Source of the DNA: Apodemus sylvaticus | Taxonomy: Eukaryota > Chordata > Mammalia > Rodentia > Muridae | Reading direction: 5' to 3' | DNA length: 64,000 nucleotides | NCBI RefSeq assembly: GCF_947179515.1 | Contig: NC_067473.1 | Coordinates: forward strand, 75,845,719 to 75,909,718 | Shown here: in pieces, positions 22,205 to 32,421 of the stretch | Layout: each line of letters starts with the position of its first letter | How positions within the stretch are numbered: position 1 is the first letter of the stretch | Made by a program: the position numbers and the translations under genes | The notes under the pieces: generated by a model | Told to the model about the DNA's origin: nothing | Databases searched by the model: none | Seen by the model: the letters and a program-made list of their open reading frames with translations, nothing else

Positions 22205-22600
22205 GGAAACATGCTAGTTCATTTACTATGGCTATAACAAAATGCTTGAAGCTGGTTGTTTTTAGCTCAGTCTTAGAGGCTAAATGTCTAAGCTTATGTA
22301 GTGTGGTGAGTGTTTCGAGGTTGATGGCACCACCACAGTAGCAGTGACTATGGAAGTTGAAGATCACATGATGATATAGGCAGAGATTGAGGAAGGAACA
22401 AAGTTGGTTTCATTTCTTAACAATCCATTTTTTTTTCAGGAAGGAACTCACTCCTTGAGATCTACATTAATTTCTTCCAAAGGTGCTATTCCAATGACTG
22501 AAGTACCTTTCTCGGAATCTCATCTCTTTAAGGTTCAACCACCTACCAACATCATCACAATGAAAACCAAGATTCCCACACATAAATCCTTGGAGGAACA
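22205..22600 (-). mobile_element. MLT1/MST-type MaLR LTR, antisense
   Basis: TTCATTTACTATGGCTATAACAAAATGCTTGAAGCTGG is the antisense 3' end of mammalian MaLR LTRs. It is followed by a CACATGATGATATAGGCAGAG block and by TCTTTAAGGTTCAACCACCTACCAACAT. It is a diverged, near full-length solo LTR. Confidence 0.65.
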
Positions 22601-22604
22601 ATGG

Positions 22605-22715
22605 AACTTTTTTATTTATAACATATTTGCTTATTTATTGGGGATTGGGGATTGAACACGGGGTCTCAGCAGACACCAGGTAAGTAATCTACCACTGAGC
22701 TACATCCCCAGATCT
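22605..22715 (-). mobile_element. ID/B4-type tRNA-derived SINE, antisense
   Basis: The plus strand contains GGGGATTGAACACGGGGTCTC and AAGTAATCTACCACTGAGCTACATCCCCAG. This is the reverse of the ID-like tRNA-derived head, which carries polymerase III A- and B-box sequences. Confidence 0.75.
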
Positions 22716-22861
22716 TGCAAAAGAATATTTCAAAAGAAAATCTCAGCACCTTTTTCTTGGCTTTAAAGTTTTATTGTAATTCAAGATTATGAGCAGGTGA
22801 ATTATCTCATAAATTCATGTTATTTTATTTTTTTCCATCTTCTTCATCTCCACCCATGTTT

Positions 22862-23022
22862 GGTTTCAGTGTCTTTTCCTCTCTCTTCTCCCTTCCCCCC
22901 TCTCAACTCCCCTCCTTTCTTCTCCCTTCTCCTCGTCCCTCCTCTCCACTTTCTTCTCCCCCCTCATCCCCTTTTCTTCCTCTTTCTCTCTGTCTCTCTC
23001 TTCTTCTCTGTTTCTTTCTCCT
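22862..23022. repeat. Long polypyrimidine tract
   Basis: About 160 bp that is overwhelmingly C/T (CTC, CCT, CTT mixtures). The overlapping Ser/Pro/Leu/Phe-rich frames at 22797-23074 are artefacts of this composition. A TTATAGGATTTCTCATAGTCCTGGCTTTGAGAAC string after it may be a short truncated B1 in reverse. Confidence 0.88.
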
Positions 23023-24214
23023 TTGTTTTATAGGATTTCTCATAGTCCTGGCTTTGAGAACTGAACAACCGTAGTTTTCTGACCTGTGTGTTTCCTACAA
23101 ATTGTTAATGGTCTGGAAGCTTGACCAGGTAGGTCCAGGATAGATACTACTTCTAGATATTTTATAAGCTTTTCATTTGTGAGATTGTTATGATTTAATT
23201 TCCAAGAAATCCATTTAAAGGAACCATTATAAGTTCTACTACCAGGGACTGCTCCAGACTCTTATATCATTCAGTTACATTGAACACAAAGAAAGTTAGA
23301 TTCAGCAAAATAGTCAATACAGGGAAAGAGATAACCTCATACATTTAAAACCATTCTGAACTGAAATTCTAAGGGGAGTGCCCTAGAGAGGACATTGCAA
23401 GGAACACTGCAGATGGTTGAACTGAGGCTTGTCTGTGAATTTAATTTCAGGTTTTATTATCCTAATTTACACATTCATAAAAATGAAATAGGTCATTATG
23501 AAGTACTTAATTTTCATGGTAAGTCATAAAAATGCATATACACATACTAGAGCTTGGAGTTATATCTAGGATTTGTATTCCAGTCTCGAGTGACCTGGCA
23601 TCCATAGACAGAATGGTAACAATGTTTTCTGTCCTTCACTCACTCACTCACTCACTCACTCACTCCTTCATATAGTAGTCACATCTTTAAACATATTCAG
23701 GAATAAATGAGGGTGACAGTCACAGGGCACACATGATCCCTGAGCCTTTGAAAGTTTCCGGGAAATAAGGATGAAAAAGTCAGATACAAACACACCTACC
23801 TCCAAGGGTGATAGAAAAGCTATGAAAGGAGCAATGGGTGTCAGGGTGGCAGGGACTTAATCACATGACAAGAGGGCCGGTTTCTCTCTGCCTTTACTCA
23901 TAAGAAGGCTATGACAAATTAAAAATGTTTGTAGTAGATATTGTCCCACGCATTTTCTCCTTCTAGTAAGTGGCAGCCTTTTATTTATAACACTGAATCT
24001 CTGGGCATTTTTCCTGCATGCCAGCCATTCTTCAATCCAGAGAGAACTAAGCAATCTCTGATTTAGTTCAGCCTGACTCTGCCCACCTAGAGTTAGCATT
24101 GTGTCTCTAGGGTCAGTGGTTCAATTTCACAGTAGCTACTTGATCCATCTGAAAGCTTTGCTTCTGACTGTTGGGCTGTAAAGTCGGGGGTTCCCACAAA
24201 CCTCTTCAGGTAAC
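23023..24214. other. Unique sequence, no gene seen
   Basis: No gene or repeat family recognised other than the tetranucleotide run at 23637-23665. Confidence 0.5.
23637..23665. repeat. (ACTC)n microsatellite
   Basis: About seven perfect tandem ACTC units. Confidence 0.95.
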
Positions 24215-24680
24215 TTGCTAAAGTGACTCAGAACTTACTATAGCTTGATTATTATAAAAGGCGGGATAAGAAACAGCCAGATGGTGGAAGATATGCATAA
24301 ACAAGATGGGGTGAATCGAGCTCTCAGTGAGTGAACCAACCCCAGCACTTTAATGTCCATCATTTGGGAAGCTTCCTGAACACATTGTTTAACAGATTTT
24401 GTAAAAGCTCCATCACCCTGCTGTGATTGATTAAATCACTCTCTATTGATGATTAATTTATTCCATCCCATGTTTTCTGAAAGTTTAGAGGGCAGTGGGA
24501 ACATGCTCTCAAAATACAAATTTTGTAATCAGACATTTGGTTTTCCTAGCAATCTGACTCTTTCCTAAACTATCCGTGGGCCCACCAGGAAGTTATTATC
24601 CGCAAAACCATAGACAAAGTTGAAAGGGGCATGTGTTTATAATCAGACTGTCAGCTCCCCCTCTGAGAAGAGGACATTTT
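24215..24680. mobile_element. Ancient mammalian LTR remnant
   Basis: The block runs from GAACTTACTATAGCTTGATTATTATAAAAGG through GATAAGAAACAGCCAGATGG, GTGATTGATTAAATCACTCTCTATTGATGATTAA and TTTTCCTAGCAATCTGACTC to GTGGGCCCACCAGGAAGTTATTAT. It follows a mammal-wide ERV LTR whose name I cannot give with confidence, so no strand is assigned. Confidence 0.55.
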
Positions 24681-24854
24681 TAACATTGACTGATCCTCAA
24701 TGTCAATAAGGCACTCAGGTCATAAGCATCACAACAGATAACAAAGCCCTGCTCATGGAAACTGAGAGGGGATGACGGGATCTCATGGTCAGATCAAAGC
24801 CATTTCTTTCCCATATCTGTCTTAAAGAAGGCAGCATCAGGGGCATTAAGTGAG

Positions 24855-24965
24855 TAGGTGCTGTGGATTCAAATCTTAGCTCTGCCACTTACTAGCTATG
24901 TTTTACTTAATATTCCACTGTCTCAGCTTCCTCTCCTGTAAGATGAAGCTAAGAATAAACTCCCC
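24855..24965 (+). mobile_element. MIR SINE, 5' part, interrupted
   Basis: GTGCTGTGGATTCAAATCTTAGCTCTGCCACTTACTAGCTATG and CAGCTTCCTCTCCTGTAAGATGAAG match the MIR core closely. The element stops at an inserted antisense LTR. The fragment at 25349-25405 (ATTAAACAAATGAAAGCTTTTAAAGCAGTGCA) looks like the displaced MIR 3' part. Confidence 0.85.
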
Positions 24966-24969
24966 ATCT

Positions 24970-25348
24970 TCATTTACTTTCCTAGTGTTGTAACAAAATA
25001 TCGTGTCAAAGGTGACTTAAAGAAGAAAGGTTTTATTCTGGCTCCCAGTTCAAGTTACAGTCTGAGAAGTCATGGTGTCAGAAGCTAGCTAAAAAGTCCT
25101 CGAGTATGTGTTTGCTAGAGCACTGATACCTCTCTCTGATTTTAGACCATCTAAAATCCCCACCCAGGGAACACATTCACACACAATTAAGGTGGGTCTT
25201 GCCAAACCAATTTATGTAGTCAGGATAATCCCTTATAGAAATTCCCAGAGGCCAATCTTAATCTTGATAATTCCTTACAGGTGTGTTGGGTGATTTGCCT
25301 CCAGGTGAGTCCAGATTCTGTGTGACTGGCAATTAACACTGGCCATCA
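24970..25348 (-). mobile_element. Rodent ERVL/MaLR-type LTR, antisense
   Basis: Antisense LTR order: TTTCCTAGTGTTGTAACAAAATATC, AGAAGAAAGGTTTTATTCTGGCTC, AATTAAGGTGGGTCTTGCC, AATTCCCAGAGGCCAATC and the ACTGGCAATTAACACTGGCCATCACA end. That end is the reverse of a 'tgtgatggttaatattgattgtcaac' LTR start. It has landed inside a MIR. Confidence 0.65.
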
Positions 25349-25405
25349 CACCACCCCAAGTGGCTTTCTAAGCATTAAACAAATGAAAGCTTTTAAAGCA
25401 GTGCA

Positions 25406-25837
25406 TAACAATTAAAATTGCCTTCAGATATGGGCACATTATCTCCCAAGTGCACAGCATTGCCTCTGGTTGAGAAGCGTTTATCTAAGGAGCAGAACAT
25501 TGACGTCACCAGAATGCACACTTGGCATATGTGGTAGAATTGGCCCTCAGAGCTCTAGTCACAGCGTGCAATAACTTTGTATTGGACTGAAATCCCAAGC
25601 ATGCCACTGTACATCAGTGGGTTAGTGGTGGGGAACCATGGCTCCTCAGAAGATTATAATAGAAATGAAACGCATATTTACCACTTAGAGACCCTAAGCA
25701 TGGTAAGCCAACAAATACAAATGAATACTGAAGATAGGTAAGATGACATGCTCCTTAAGTGTCATAGCAGATCCCCTGCCTTCTTGGAAAATGGCTTTGA
25801 ATAATTTGTTTCCATCATTATTAAAATTATTACTGGA
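25406..25837. other. Unique sequence, nothing recognised
   Basis: No repeat or gene recognised in about 430 bp. Confidence 0.5.
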
Positions 25838-26165
25838 TTTTCCCTAGTGTGATAGTTGAGAATGAAGGCTTGTGTTACTTTCTCAATGTATTAAAACTTA
25901 ATCCTCAATTTAGTAATTTTGAAGGAAAGAAGGGAGATCTCAGGGCCCTTAGAGGGACAGAGCTGAGAGCCTGTTCCCAATCAGGTAAGAGTTCAGGGGA
26001 AGATGTCTATCTGAAGACCTGGAGGTGGACTTCCCTGAACTCTGCATTATTGGTGCTTTGACTCGGACTGCCCTCAGAATCAGGAGAAAGGCATGTTTGT
26101 TGTATAAGCCACCCAGTCTGTGGTATGTTCGTTACAGCAGCCTGAACCTGAGAGTGAGCATTACA
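25838..26165 (+). mobile_element. MLT1-type MaLR LTR
   Basis: GTGTGATAGTTGAGAATGAAGGC is followed by a body ending in GGTGGACTTCCCTGAACTC. The diagnostic 3' end is GTTGTATAAGCCACCCAGTCTGTGGTATGTTCGTTACAGCAGCCTGAA. This matches a mammalian MLT1 LTR in sense with moderate divergence. Confidence 0.75.
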
Positions 26166-26693
26166 AAGCTCTATCTTGTGATGGGTCACATTCAGAAGCA
26201 TGGGCATGGAAAGGGCTGGGCTTTTGTTCGCTTGTAAAGAATATTTCATTGTAGGAAGCATGTATTTACACTTGTATTCAAAGAAGATGGAGGGTGTGGA
26301 TTCTTAGGGAAACTACCAATGGCAAAGTGAACTTTCCTTATGGGTTGGAATAAGGATCTCCACAACACATCTATGAACTCGAGAAAAGGTTAGAGTGAAC
26401 CAGGGAGGCTCTGGGATCATAAAAAGACTAACTTTAGATGAGGTTTCATGTTTCATGATGTTTTCTGTTTGGGGAAACTAACATCTCCATGCCTCATCTT
26501 CCATTGTTGATGACTGAATACAAAGAGACAGCTCCATACGCTTTTTGGAGATGAATGAAAAAATAAAACTCAGATGAATTCAAGCACAGCACACACTTGA
26601 TGAATGTCTTCAAAGGCAGCAACATCAAAGGTGTTATGGATCAACTGAGAATTAGAACAAATGAACAAAAGAAGTATAAAACCTGCAGAAGGT
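26166..26693. other. Unique sequence, nothing recognised
   Basis: No repeat, gene or RNA motif recognised. Confidence 0.5.
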
Positions 26694-26697
26694 GTCT

Positions 26698-26729
<32 letters not shown>

Positions 26730-26775
26730 GACTTGTGCACATGCGTGTATATGTGTGAATGCATGTGTGCACATG
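26694..26775. repeat. (TG)n microsatellite, imperfect flanks
   Basis: A pure TG core at 26705-26730 is flanked by interrupted TG/CA-type alternating sequence. Confidence 0.93.
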
Positions 26776-26839
26776 AACTGTAAAACAATCTAATACATTC
26801 ATTATCACGAATGAACTTTTATAGCCATGGAGTTTGATA

Positions 26840-27235
26840 ATAAGTCCTAGCCTCTACAATTGACCATCTGGAGACCCAGGAACACTGGTGGCATCAATTT
26901 GACTTTAAAAACTGAGAGCCAGGAGACCCAATGGTATAGTTTCAGTCCAAAGGCAAAGTAGCTCATTTTCCAAATGACGGAGGTCTGGTAGGAGGAGATC
27001 TCTCTTTCTTTGTAGGTCGATCATTCATTTTATTCTAATCAAGTCGTCAACAGATAAAGGAGGCTCACCTGCATTTGGTCCTGGCTTCCAACTCAAGTAT
27101 CAAGTGATAGTTTCACTCAGAAACATCCTATGTTTACCTGTACACTGAAAATAATGTTTAACTAGTTATCAGGGCCCATAAAATTGACACACATAGTTGA
27201 TATGTCAAATTTGCCATTATACGTGAACACAATCT
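26840..27235 (-). mobile_element. Ancient ERVL/MaLR-class LTR, antisense
   Basis: GAGAGCCAGGAGACCCAATGGTATAGTTTCAGTC is followed by CATTCATTTTATTCTAATCAAG. It then has AAGTGATAGTTTCACTCAGAAACATCC, ACTGAAAATAATGTTTAACTAGTTATCAGGGCCC and AAAATTGACACACATAG. This is the reverse of a mammalian LTR that starts near 'atgtgtcaacttgactgggc'. Confidence 0.65.
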
Positions 27236-27939
27236 TCTGTCATTATGACCTATCATGGACTTGACATCATGCCCTGGCTTTATTTATATCTCTAGATCTA
27301 TTGGATTGCCTCTCCAATAGGCAAGGGCTACTACAATTTATGGAACCCATGATGGGTGACTTCTACCAATTGCTCCTCAGCCCTCAATGAGCCCACCGTC
27401 ACGTGAGCGCTCTGTGATCCTTATTAAGGAGGTTGTTATATAAATCATGACATCACATTTTACGTTTTATGATTAACCTTGAATTTTTTATTCCAGATGT
27501 CATGGGAGTCATGACTCCATAATTGGTGAGGTGCTAGTGGCAAATCACTTCCTCTCAAATCCAATCTCATGGAGGAGACAAATGGACGTACCTCTGGAGG
27601 GTGAATGGGTGGAGGCATGCTTTATGAGTGTGATTAGTCTTTCAACTGGCATTTTCGTCTCAGCATAAACTAGTCTAACCTATTCCCAAAACCTTAAAGG
27701 ATAAGGATAAGAACAAGAAGCTCTTGTACCCTTGAAATCCTTTCACTAAGTAGCCCCATGCTGGAGACTTCCCCTGGGCCATCAAACTCCAAGCACAAGG
27801 CAGATATACTGCCTAACTGGGTTATAATAAATGCAGATCTTACAAAGCTCTGCTGAAGGACTGAGAACCAGGACCTTGAAAGATCTTTGACAAAGAGGAT
27901 CAACAAATATTTTTCTAGAAGAAAATAGGATAGGAGCCT
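27236..27939. other. Unique sequence, no gene seen
   Basis: About 700 bp without a recognised repeat. It holds a cluster of palindromic short motifs (TCACGTGA at about 27401, ATCATGACATCAC at about 27446), too few to call a regulatory element. Confidence 0.45.
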
Positions 27940-28332
27940 GTGTTGGTTAGTTTTATGCCAACTTGATACAAGCTGGAGTTATTTGGAACTCTCAATCAAG
28001 AAAACACCTCCATAAGATTGGTTTATAAGAAAGTATGTCAGGTCTCATCTTAATTAATGATTGATATAGGAGGGACCATCCCACCATAGGTGGTTCCAAT
28101 CTTGGGCAGGTGTTTCTGAGTTGTATAACAAAGCAGGTTGAGTAGCCAAGAGGAGGAAGCCAGTAAGCAGCACTCCTCCATGGCCTCTGCATCAGCTCCT
28201 GCCTCCTGGTTCCTGCCCTGAGTTCTCTTTGTGATGGACTGTCATGTGGAAGTGTAAAAAGAAATAAAACCCTTTCTACCCAAGTTGCTTTTGGTCATAA
28301 TGCTTTATCACAGCAATAGAAACCTAAGAAAG
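27940..28332 (+). mobile_element. Rodent MaLR LTR, near full length
   Basis: It opens TGTGTTGGTTAGTTTTATGCC and carries ACCTCCATAAGATTGG, TTAATTAATGATTGATATAGGAGGG, GAAGCCAGTAAGCAGCACTCCTCCATGGCCTCTGCATCAGC and AATAAAACCCTTTC (polyadenylation-like). It ends in TTATCACAGCAATAGAAACC. Sequence resembling MaLR internal DNA follows, so this is probably a 5' LTR rather than a solo LTR. Confidence 0.8.
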
Positions 28333-28620
28333 AACTTGATACTAGGCTGTAGAATGTGACAGACCTGACCACAGGTTTAGGGGGGAAGATTGTGAAGACA
28401 TTTGAACTTTGGGCTGAAATAGCCATTGAGTCCTCAAAGTTCTATGGTCTACTCTACAGGAGCTTGGAGGATAAGGTGTGTGAGCAATTCAATCAGACAG
28501 TGGAAGACAGACTTGTGATATTTCAGAATGAAGCAAAGACTTACAGGGAGCATTTCTTACTGCTTCTCATCAGCCTGTTGACTGCTTCCAAGAAAGTATT
28601 TCCATTTTGCCAAATGGTTC
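28333..28620 (+). mobile_element. MaLR internal region fragment
   Basis: Directly after the LTR, GAACTTGATACTAGGCTGTAG resembles the post-LTR/primer-binding region of MaLRs. AGACCTGACCACAGG, CATTTGAACTTTGGGCTGAAATAGCCATTGAGTCC and AGGAGCTTGGAGGATAAGG follow rodent MaLR internal sequence. A 116-codon frame (28356-28706) crosses it and has no recognisable retroviral domain. No 3' LTR is visible, so the element is truncated. Confidence 0.6.
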
Positions 28621-28924
28621 CAAGTCTAAGTGTTTTTGAAGTTTTCTTTAAGCCTTTCATGAAAGAGAGTTTTACTTTCTGGAATTTTCATAAGATTTTG
28701 TCATAAGCATCCATTATGCCTAGCACACTCTGCACAGCTCTTCCGAACAGAACCTGTCTACACGTTTAAATTCTCCTAAGTTGGGAGGAAGAAGGACAGC
28801 TCGTGCTGTCCTCCCATGTCCTCAAATCTCTGATGTGGTGTCTTCTGCAGAGTAATGTTCGTGGATTATTACTAGTTTGTTGAAAAATGAGTCGGGGAAC
28901 TGGCCAGGTGTCTCGGTGCTCGGT
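28621..28924. other. Unclassified sequence after MaLR remnant
   Basis: May be further decayed MaLR internal DNA. No independent feature was recognised. Confidence 0.4.
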
Positions 28925-29470
28925 ATTCTGGTGAGTTTTAACTGTAGACTTGTAAAACCTAGAATTATTTGGGAAGACATTATCATGTTGGAATTACCTG
29001 TGGGGGATTGTTAGTTGCTTTAGCAGGGCCCAGCTCACAGTGGGCAGCACTATTCCCTAGGCAAGTGATCCTGAACTGTCAAACAAAACAAAACAAAACA
29101 AAACAAAACAAAACAAAACAAAACAAAACAAAACAAACAAAACAAAACACCAACTAAACTTAATCCTGCCTGCCCAGCTAGCAAGCCATGTTCTCCTCAG
29201 TTCCTGCCATGCTTCTTTGGATGTGAAATGAGTTTCTTTGTCAGAGGTTCTGAATAGCAGACAGGTCTACCTTCGAGTTTCTGCCTTGAATTCTCTCATT
29301 GATGAACTATGACCTGGAATTTTAAGCCACTTGATCCAGGAAGAGCAGGTAGAAAACGGCTAAATTCTGCATAGCTTTCTGAGAGGGTATCTGCTTCAGA
29401 GAATCTTTTATATTGTCCTTTCTCCCCCAAAGTGGCTTTTAGTCAAATTATTTTTCAAATCAATATAAAT
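28925..29470 (+). mobile_element. Rodent LTR with internal (CAAAA)n
   Basis: GTATTCTGGTGAGTTTTAACTGTAGACTTG, GTGGGGGATTGTTAGTTG, CAGCTCACAGTGGGCAGCACTATTCCCTAGGCAAGTGATCCTGAACTGT, TTCTCTCATTGATGAACTATGACCTGGAATTTTAAGCC and CCCCAAAGTGGCTTTTAGTCA follow a rodent LTR of the MaLR/ERVL kind. A (CAAAA)n array interrupts it at 29080-29151. Family name uncertain. Confidence 0.6.
29080..29151. repeat. (CAAAA)n microsatellite
   Basis: About fourteen tandem CAAAA/AAACA units, one shortened. The Lys/Gln/Thr/Asn-rich frame across it is an artefact. Confidence 0.95.
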
Positions 29471-29484
29471 AAAACAGCAATAAA

Positions 29485-29810
29485 AAAGACTTCCTGTACA
29501 AGCCTGAGGACCCAGGTTTGGATCCCTAACAATCACATAAAAACTAGGTATGGTGCACAAATCTGTAGCACTGGCACTGGGATGTCAGCAGAGAGAGACA
29601 GTTGCTAGGGTCTTTCTAGCAAGCCAATCCAACTGAAATTGCAGATTATAGTTCTGTTGAAAGATCCTATATCAAAATAAGGTGGGGAGCCCTGGAGGAT
29701 GATACACTGCCTGACATCTGGCCCCTACATGTACACAAATGGATGTACTGACTCCACATGCATACATACACATACACATCCCCACACAAATCAAGTTAAA
29801 GATTAACTAA
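29485..29810 (+). mobile_element. RSINE1/B4-type SINE
   Basis: CTTCCTGTACAAGCCTGAGGACCCAGGTTTGGATCCC is the tRNA-like head. It is followed by ACTAGGTATGGTGCACAAATCTGTAGCACTGGCACTGGGATG (B1-like part), AATAAGGTGGGGAGCCC, ACATCTGGCCCCTACATGTACAC and a CATACACATACAC tail. The composite order is that of RSINE1/B4. Confidence 0.8.
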
Positions 29811-29903
29811 TCTACAATCTATGGATACATGAATACAGAGATAATTGCTGATGGAAAAAAATCAGCAAACACCTTTGGACATCATATAAAAGAATCAGTT
29901 TAT

Positions 29904-29918
29904 AAAAATCCCAGAAAG
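29904..29918. repeat. B1 target-site duplication, left copy
   Basis: AAAAATCCCAGAAAG flanks the B1 on its 5' side and is repeated exactly at 30062-30076. Confidence 0.88.
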
Positions 29919-30061
29919 GCTGGAAAGTGGTGGAACATGCTTTTAATCCCAACACTTGGGAGGCAGAGGCAGGCAGATTTCTGAAATCAAGGCCAACCTG
30001 GTCTACAGAGTGAGTTCCAGGACAGCCAGGGCTACACAGAGAAACCCTGTCTCAAAAAAAA
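29919..30061 (+). mobile_element. B1 SINE (Mus-type), full length
   Basis: A full B1: GGCTGGAAAGTGGTGGAACATGC start, TTTTAATCCCAACACTTGGGAGGCAGAGGCAGGCAGATTTCTGA, AAGGCCAACCTGGTCTACAGAGTGAGTTCCAGGACAGCC and GGGCTACACAGAGAAACCCTGTCTC, with an A-tail. The GATTTCTGA variant is the mouse-lineage B1 form, and it helps identify the genome. It is flanked by 15-bp perfect target-site duplications. Confidence 0.92.
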
Positions 30062-30076
30062 AAAAATCCCAGAAAG
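30062..30076. repeat. B1 target-site duplication, right copy
   Basis: AAAAATCCCAGAAAG, identical to 29904-29918, immediately after the B1 A-tail. The leading As merge with the tail, so the left edge is ambiguous by a few bases. Confidence 0.88.
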
Positions 30077-30299
30077 GGTAAATCATTGTCCCATCGATGC
30101 CTGACCCCAGTGGACATTTTCAATGTGATGCTCACACAGATGACAGCTAAATGGATCACAAGACAAAACTGAAAGTCATGAACTGAGCTGGTATGAAAGA
30201 ATGGGGAGGCAGCATTGGTATGGATGGGAAGGAAATGAGAGGGGTGAGAGTAATTAGAGTATATTATACATGCATAAAATTGTCAAACTACAGAAATAC

Positions 30300-30465
30300 T
30301 GTGTCAGGTGAACTGGCTGAGGGTGCTACCACCAAGACTTAGGACCTGGGATGCAGATGGTAGAAGCAGAAACGAGTCTCTGAAAGCTGTCCACTGTCTA
30401 CATGAGCCACTGTGGCATGCATCCCCCTCCCAATGCATGCAAAAGAAATAGATGAAATGTAATGC
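30300..30465 (+). mobile_element. B3/B4-type SINE, diverged
   Basis: GTGAACTGGCTGAGGGTGCTACCACCAAGACTTAGGACCTGGGATG resembles a tRNA-like head and B-box region. AGCTGTCCACTGTCTACATGAGCCACTGTGGCATGC resembles the rodent SINE body 'aagttgtcctctgacctccacatg...catggcatgc'. Confidence 0.55.
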
Positions 30466-32421
30466 ACATGTAGCTTCTGTAGTCACAGAGACATGAACAA
30501 GATGGGATGAGAAGTTGAGCAGGGAAAGTGAATTTGGGGTCTTTGATATCTTTTCTCTGTCTTTTGGAGTTCCATCATAACCATATGGGGGCCAGGTGTC
30601 AGTCCTAGGGTGACTCCCAGTGGGTTGCAGTGACATTCTGTTTTATTGGGAAGTCCAGCAAGCAGGTCAGGATGAACTCTTGTGAAATAGCCAATTCTAT
30701 ATTTGCCTTTCCTCTTTTTGAGTTTAGCTTGTCCTCATTCCCGTGGGCTGTTTTCTTTCCTCAAGCTTTTTCTGGTAATATAGAGCCCCAAACAAGAACT
30801 ATAAATGCTACCCCCTCATTAAGTTGAAAAAAAGAAAAATATGTCATATTCAAAATAAACACCCTTGAGAGCTATCTAGATGTTGCCTGTAGGAACTGTA
30901 TAATCTCATGTTTAGGTAAGGGGTATAATCAGTTAAAAACTGCGATAAATAAACTTCCACAAGTTTTAATGTAGACAAGAAAAATATCCAGATAAATACC
31001 TATATTGTTTGTGTCGCCTAGCTTCTCCCTGTGGGGTAGCTTGGTTCTCTTGGAAGTCCTGAAGCCTATTACTGGAGCTGAAGTCCAAATATCCCAGTGC
31101 ACAGCAGGCAGGTAGCAAACAATTTCCAGAAGAGAAATTACACTACATTTGGCTTGGCCATCAGTGGTCCCGTATATTAGCAACATCGTTCACACATAAC
31201 TCTGTTTCAGTGGCTGATATTAAGAAAAAGTGTTGCTTGTAGTATGATGCACAGGGCTGTCAAATTCACACAAACATGCCCTTTGGTCTGAAAGTGATTG
31301 TTTTTATTACATCAATTCAGTAGTGTAAAGTTCATAAATTTGTATTAGGAATATGAGGTTGGCATTGCATCATGAGAAGAAAGTGGAACCCTGCTGCTGA
31401 GGAAATGTAAGCCCATCTTCAAAAATCGATGTCAGGAGTCAGTGAGAATTTTCTAGGAATCAATGTAGGATATTGCTCCTGTTTTGAAAAGGTGAGCTCT
31501 CCACAGGGTTCTTTTCAAATATTTATGTAGAGGTGAAAGCCTTTGCTTCTCAGGTCACACAGGGCCTTAACTGTCCATTTAGAAGTGTGACAGTCTTAGA
31601 AAAAAAGTCATTTTAGACCTAGCAGGTGAACTCTGAGGCCTTTCCGAGCAGGAGAGGTTTACTCTCAACAAGAGAACTGAGTAGTGCTCCCCCAAATGGA
31701 ATGGTGGGTGGCCTCATTAACCTAATACCCTCACTACCCCTTGGGGGAAGCATGAAAAAGAACCAATAATGACTAAACCAAAAGCAATAATTTTGCCCCA
31801 AGAGAAAAACAAGTAGAATTTCTCAAAGTCCATCCCAGAAGTCACTGGGAACACGTGCCGTTGTGGAAGTACTTTGAGGGCTGAAGAAGTGGGATGAAAT
31901 AAATCTGGAGCAGAGCAGAACAGAGGAGAGGGGACGATTGCTCAGCACTTAGCATCGCCAGTGTGAAGGCTCAGGGAATGTTGCTCTTTCCTTTACAGAT
32001 TGCAGGAAGAAGATGTTGACACGGGTTCCCTTGCTCTGCCTCTAAAAGCAGAGTGGAATCCTCTATCCCTGGGTCCTCTTCTTTTTTCTTCACTGCTGAG
32101 TGGAAGCAGGGCAAAAGGGGGAGAGTCTTTTCCAACATACTGGAGTTGCTCTTAGTAGAGGCTAAATTTTGAAATGTAAGGTGGAAATGAGAGGGCTCTA
32201 CAACCCAACTATAGTGTCCTTGGAAAAAGCAACAACAACAAGACGCACTGCACCACATCAGGATTCTTTTTTTCCCAAGGACCTGTAGCGTGGCAGGCAT
32301 TCTCAGTCACTTCAGAGTGGAAGGACCATGGCGGAGCCTGGCATGACAATCCTGCCAGCCTTACCCAGCCGTGGCCTGTGCGTCCTCTCCTTCTGTTGAT
32401 CTGTTTATTTGTGTATTGTAG
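30466..32421. other. Long unique stretch, no gene seen
   Basis: Nearly 2 kb without a recognised repeat or gene. A 110-codon minus-strand frame (30304-30636) and a 109-codon one (31971-32300) match no family. Confidence 0.5.

Larger units (their letters stand above)
29820..30298 (+). mobile_element. Possible rodent L1 3' UTR fragment
   Basis: ATGGGAAGGAAATGAGAGGGGTGAGAGTAATTAGAGTATATTATACATGCATAAAATTG looks like the purine-rich 3' terminus of an Lx-type L1. Sequence on both sides of the B1 reads as one older element. The family was not confirmed. Confidence 0.3.

Noticed and set aside
29080..29151. CRISPR-like or regulatory direct-repeat array
   Set aside because: The units are five bases with no spacers. 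It is a simple (CAAAA)n microsatellite in an LTR, in a mammalian genome.
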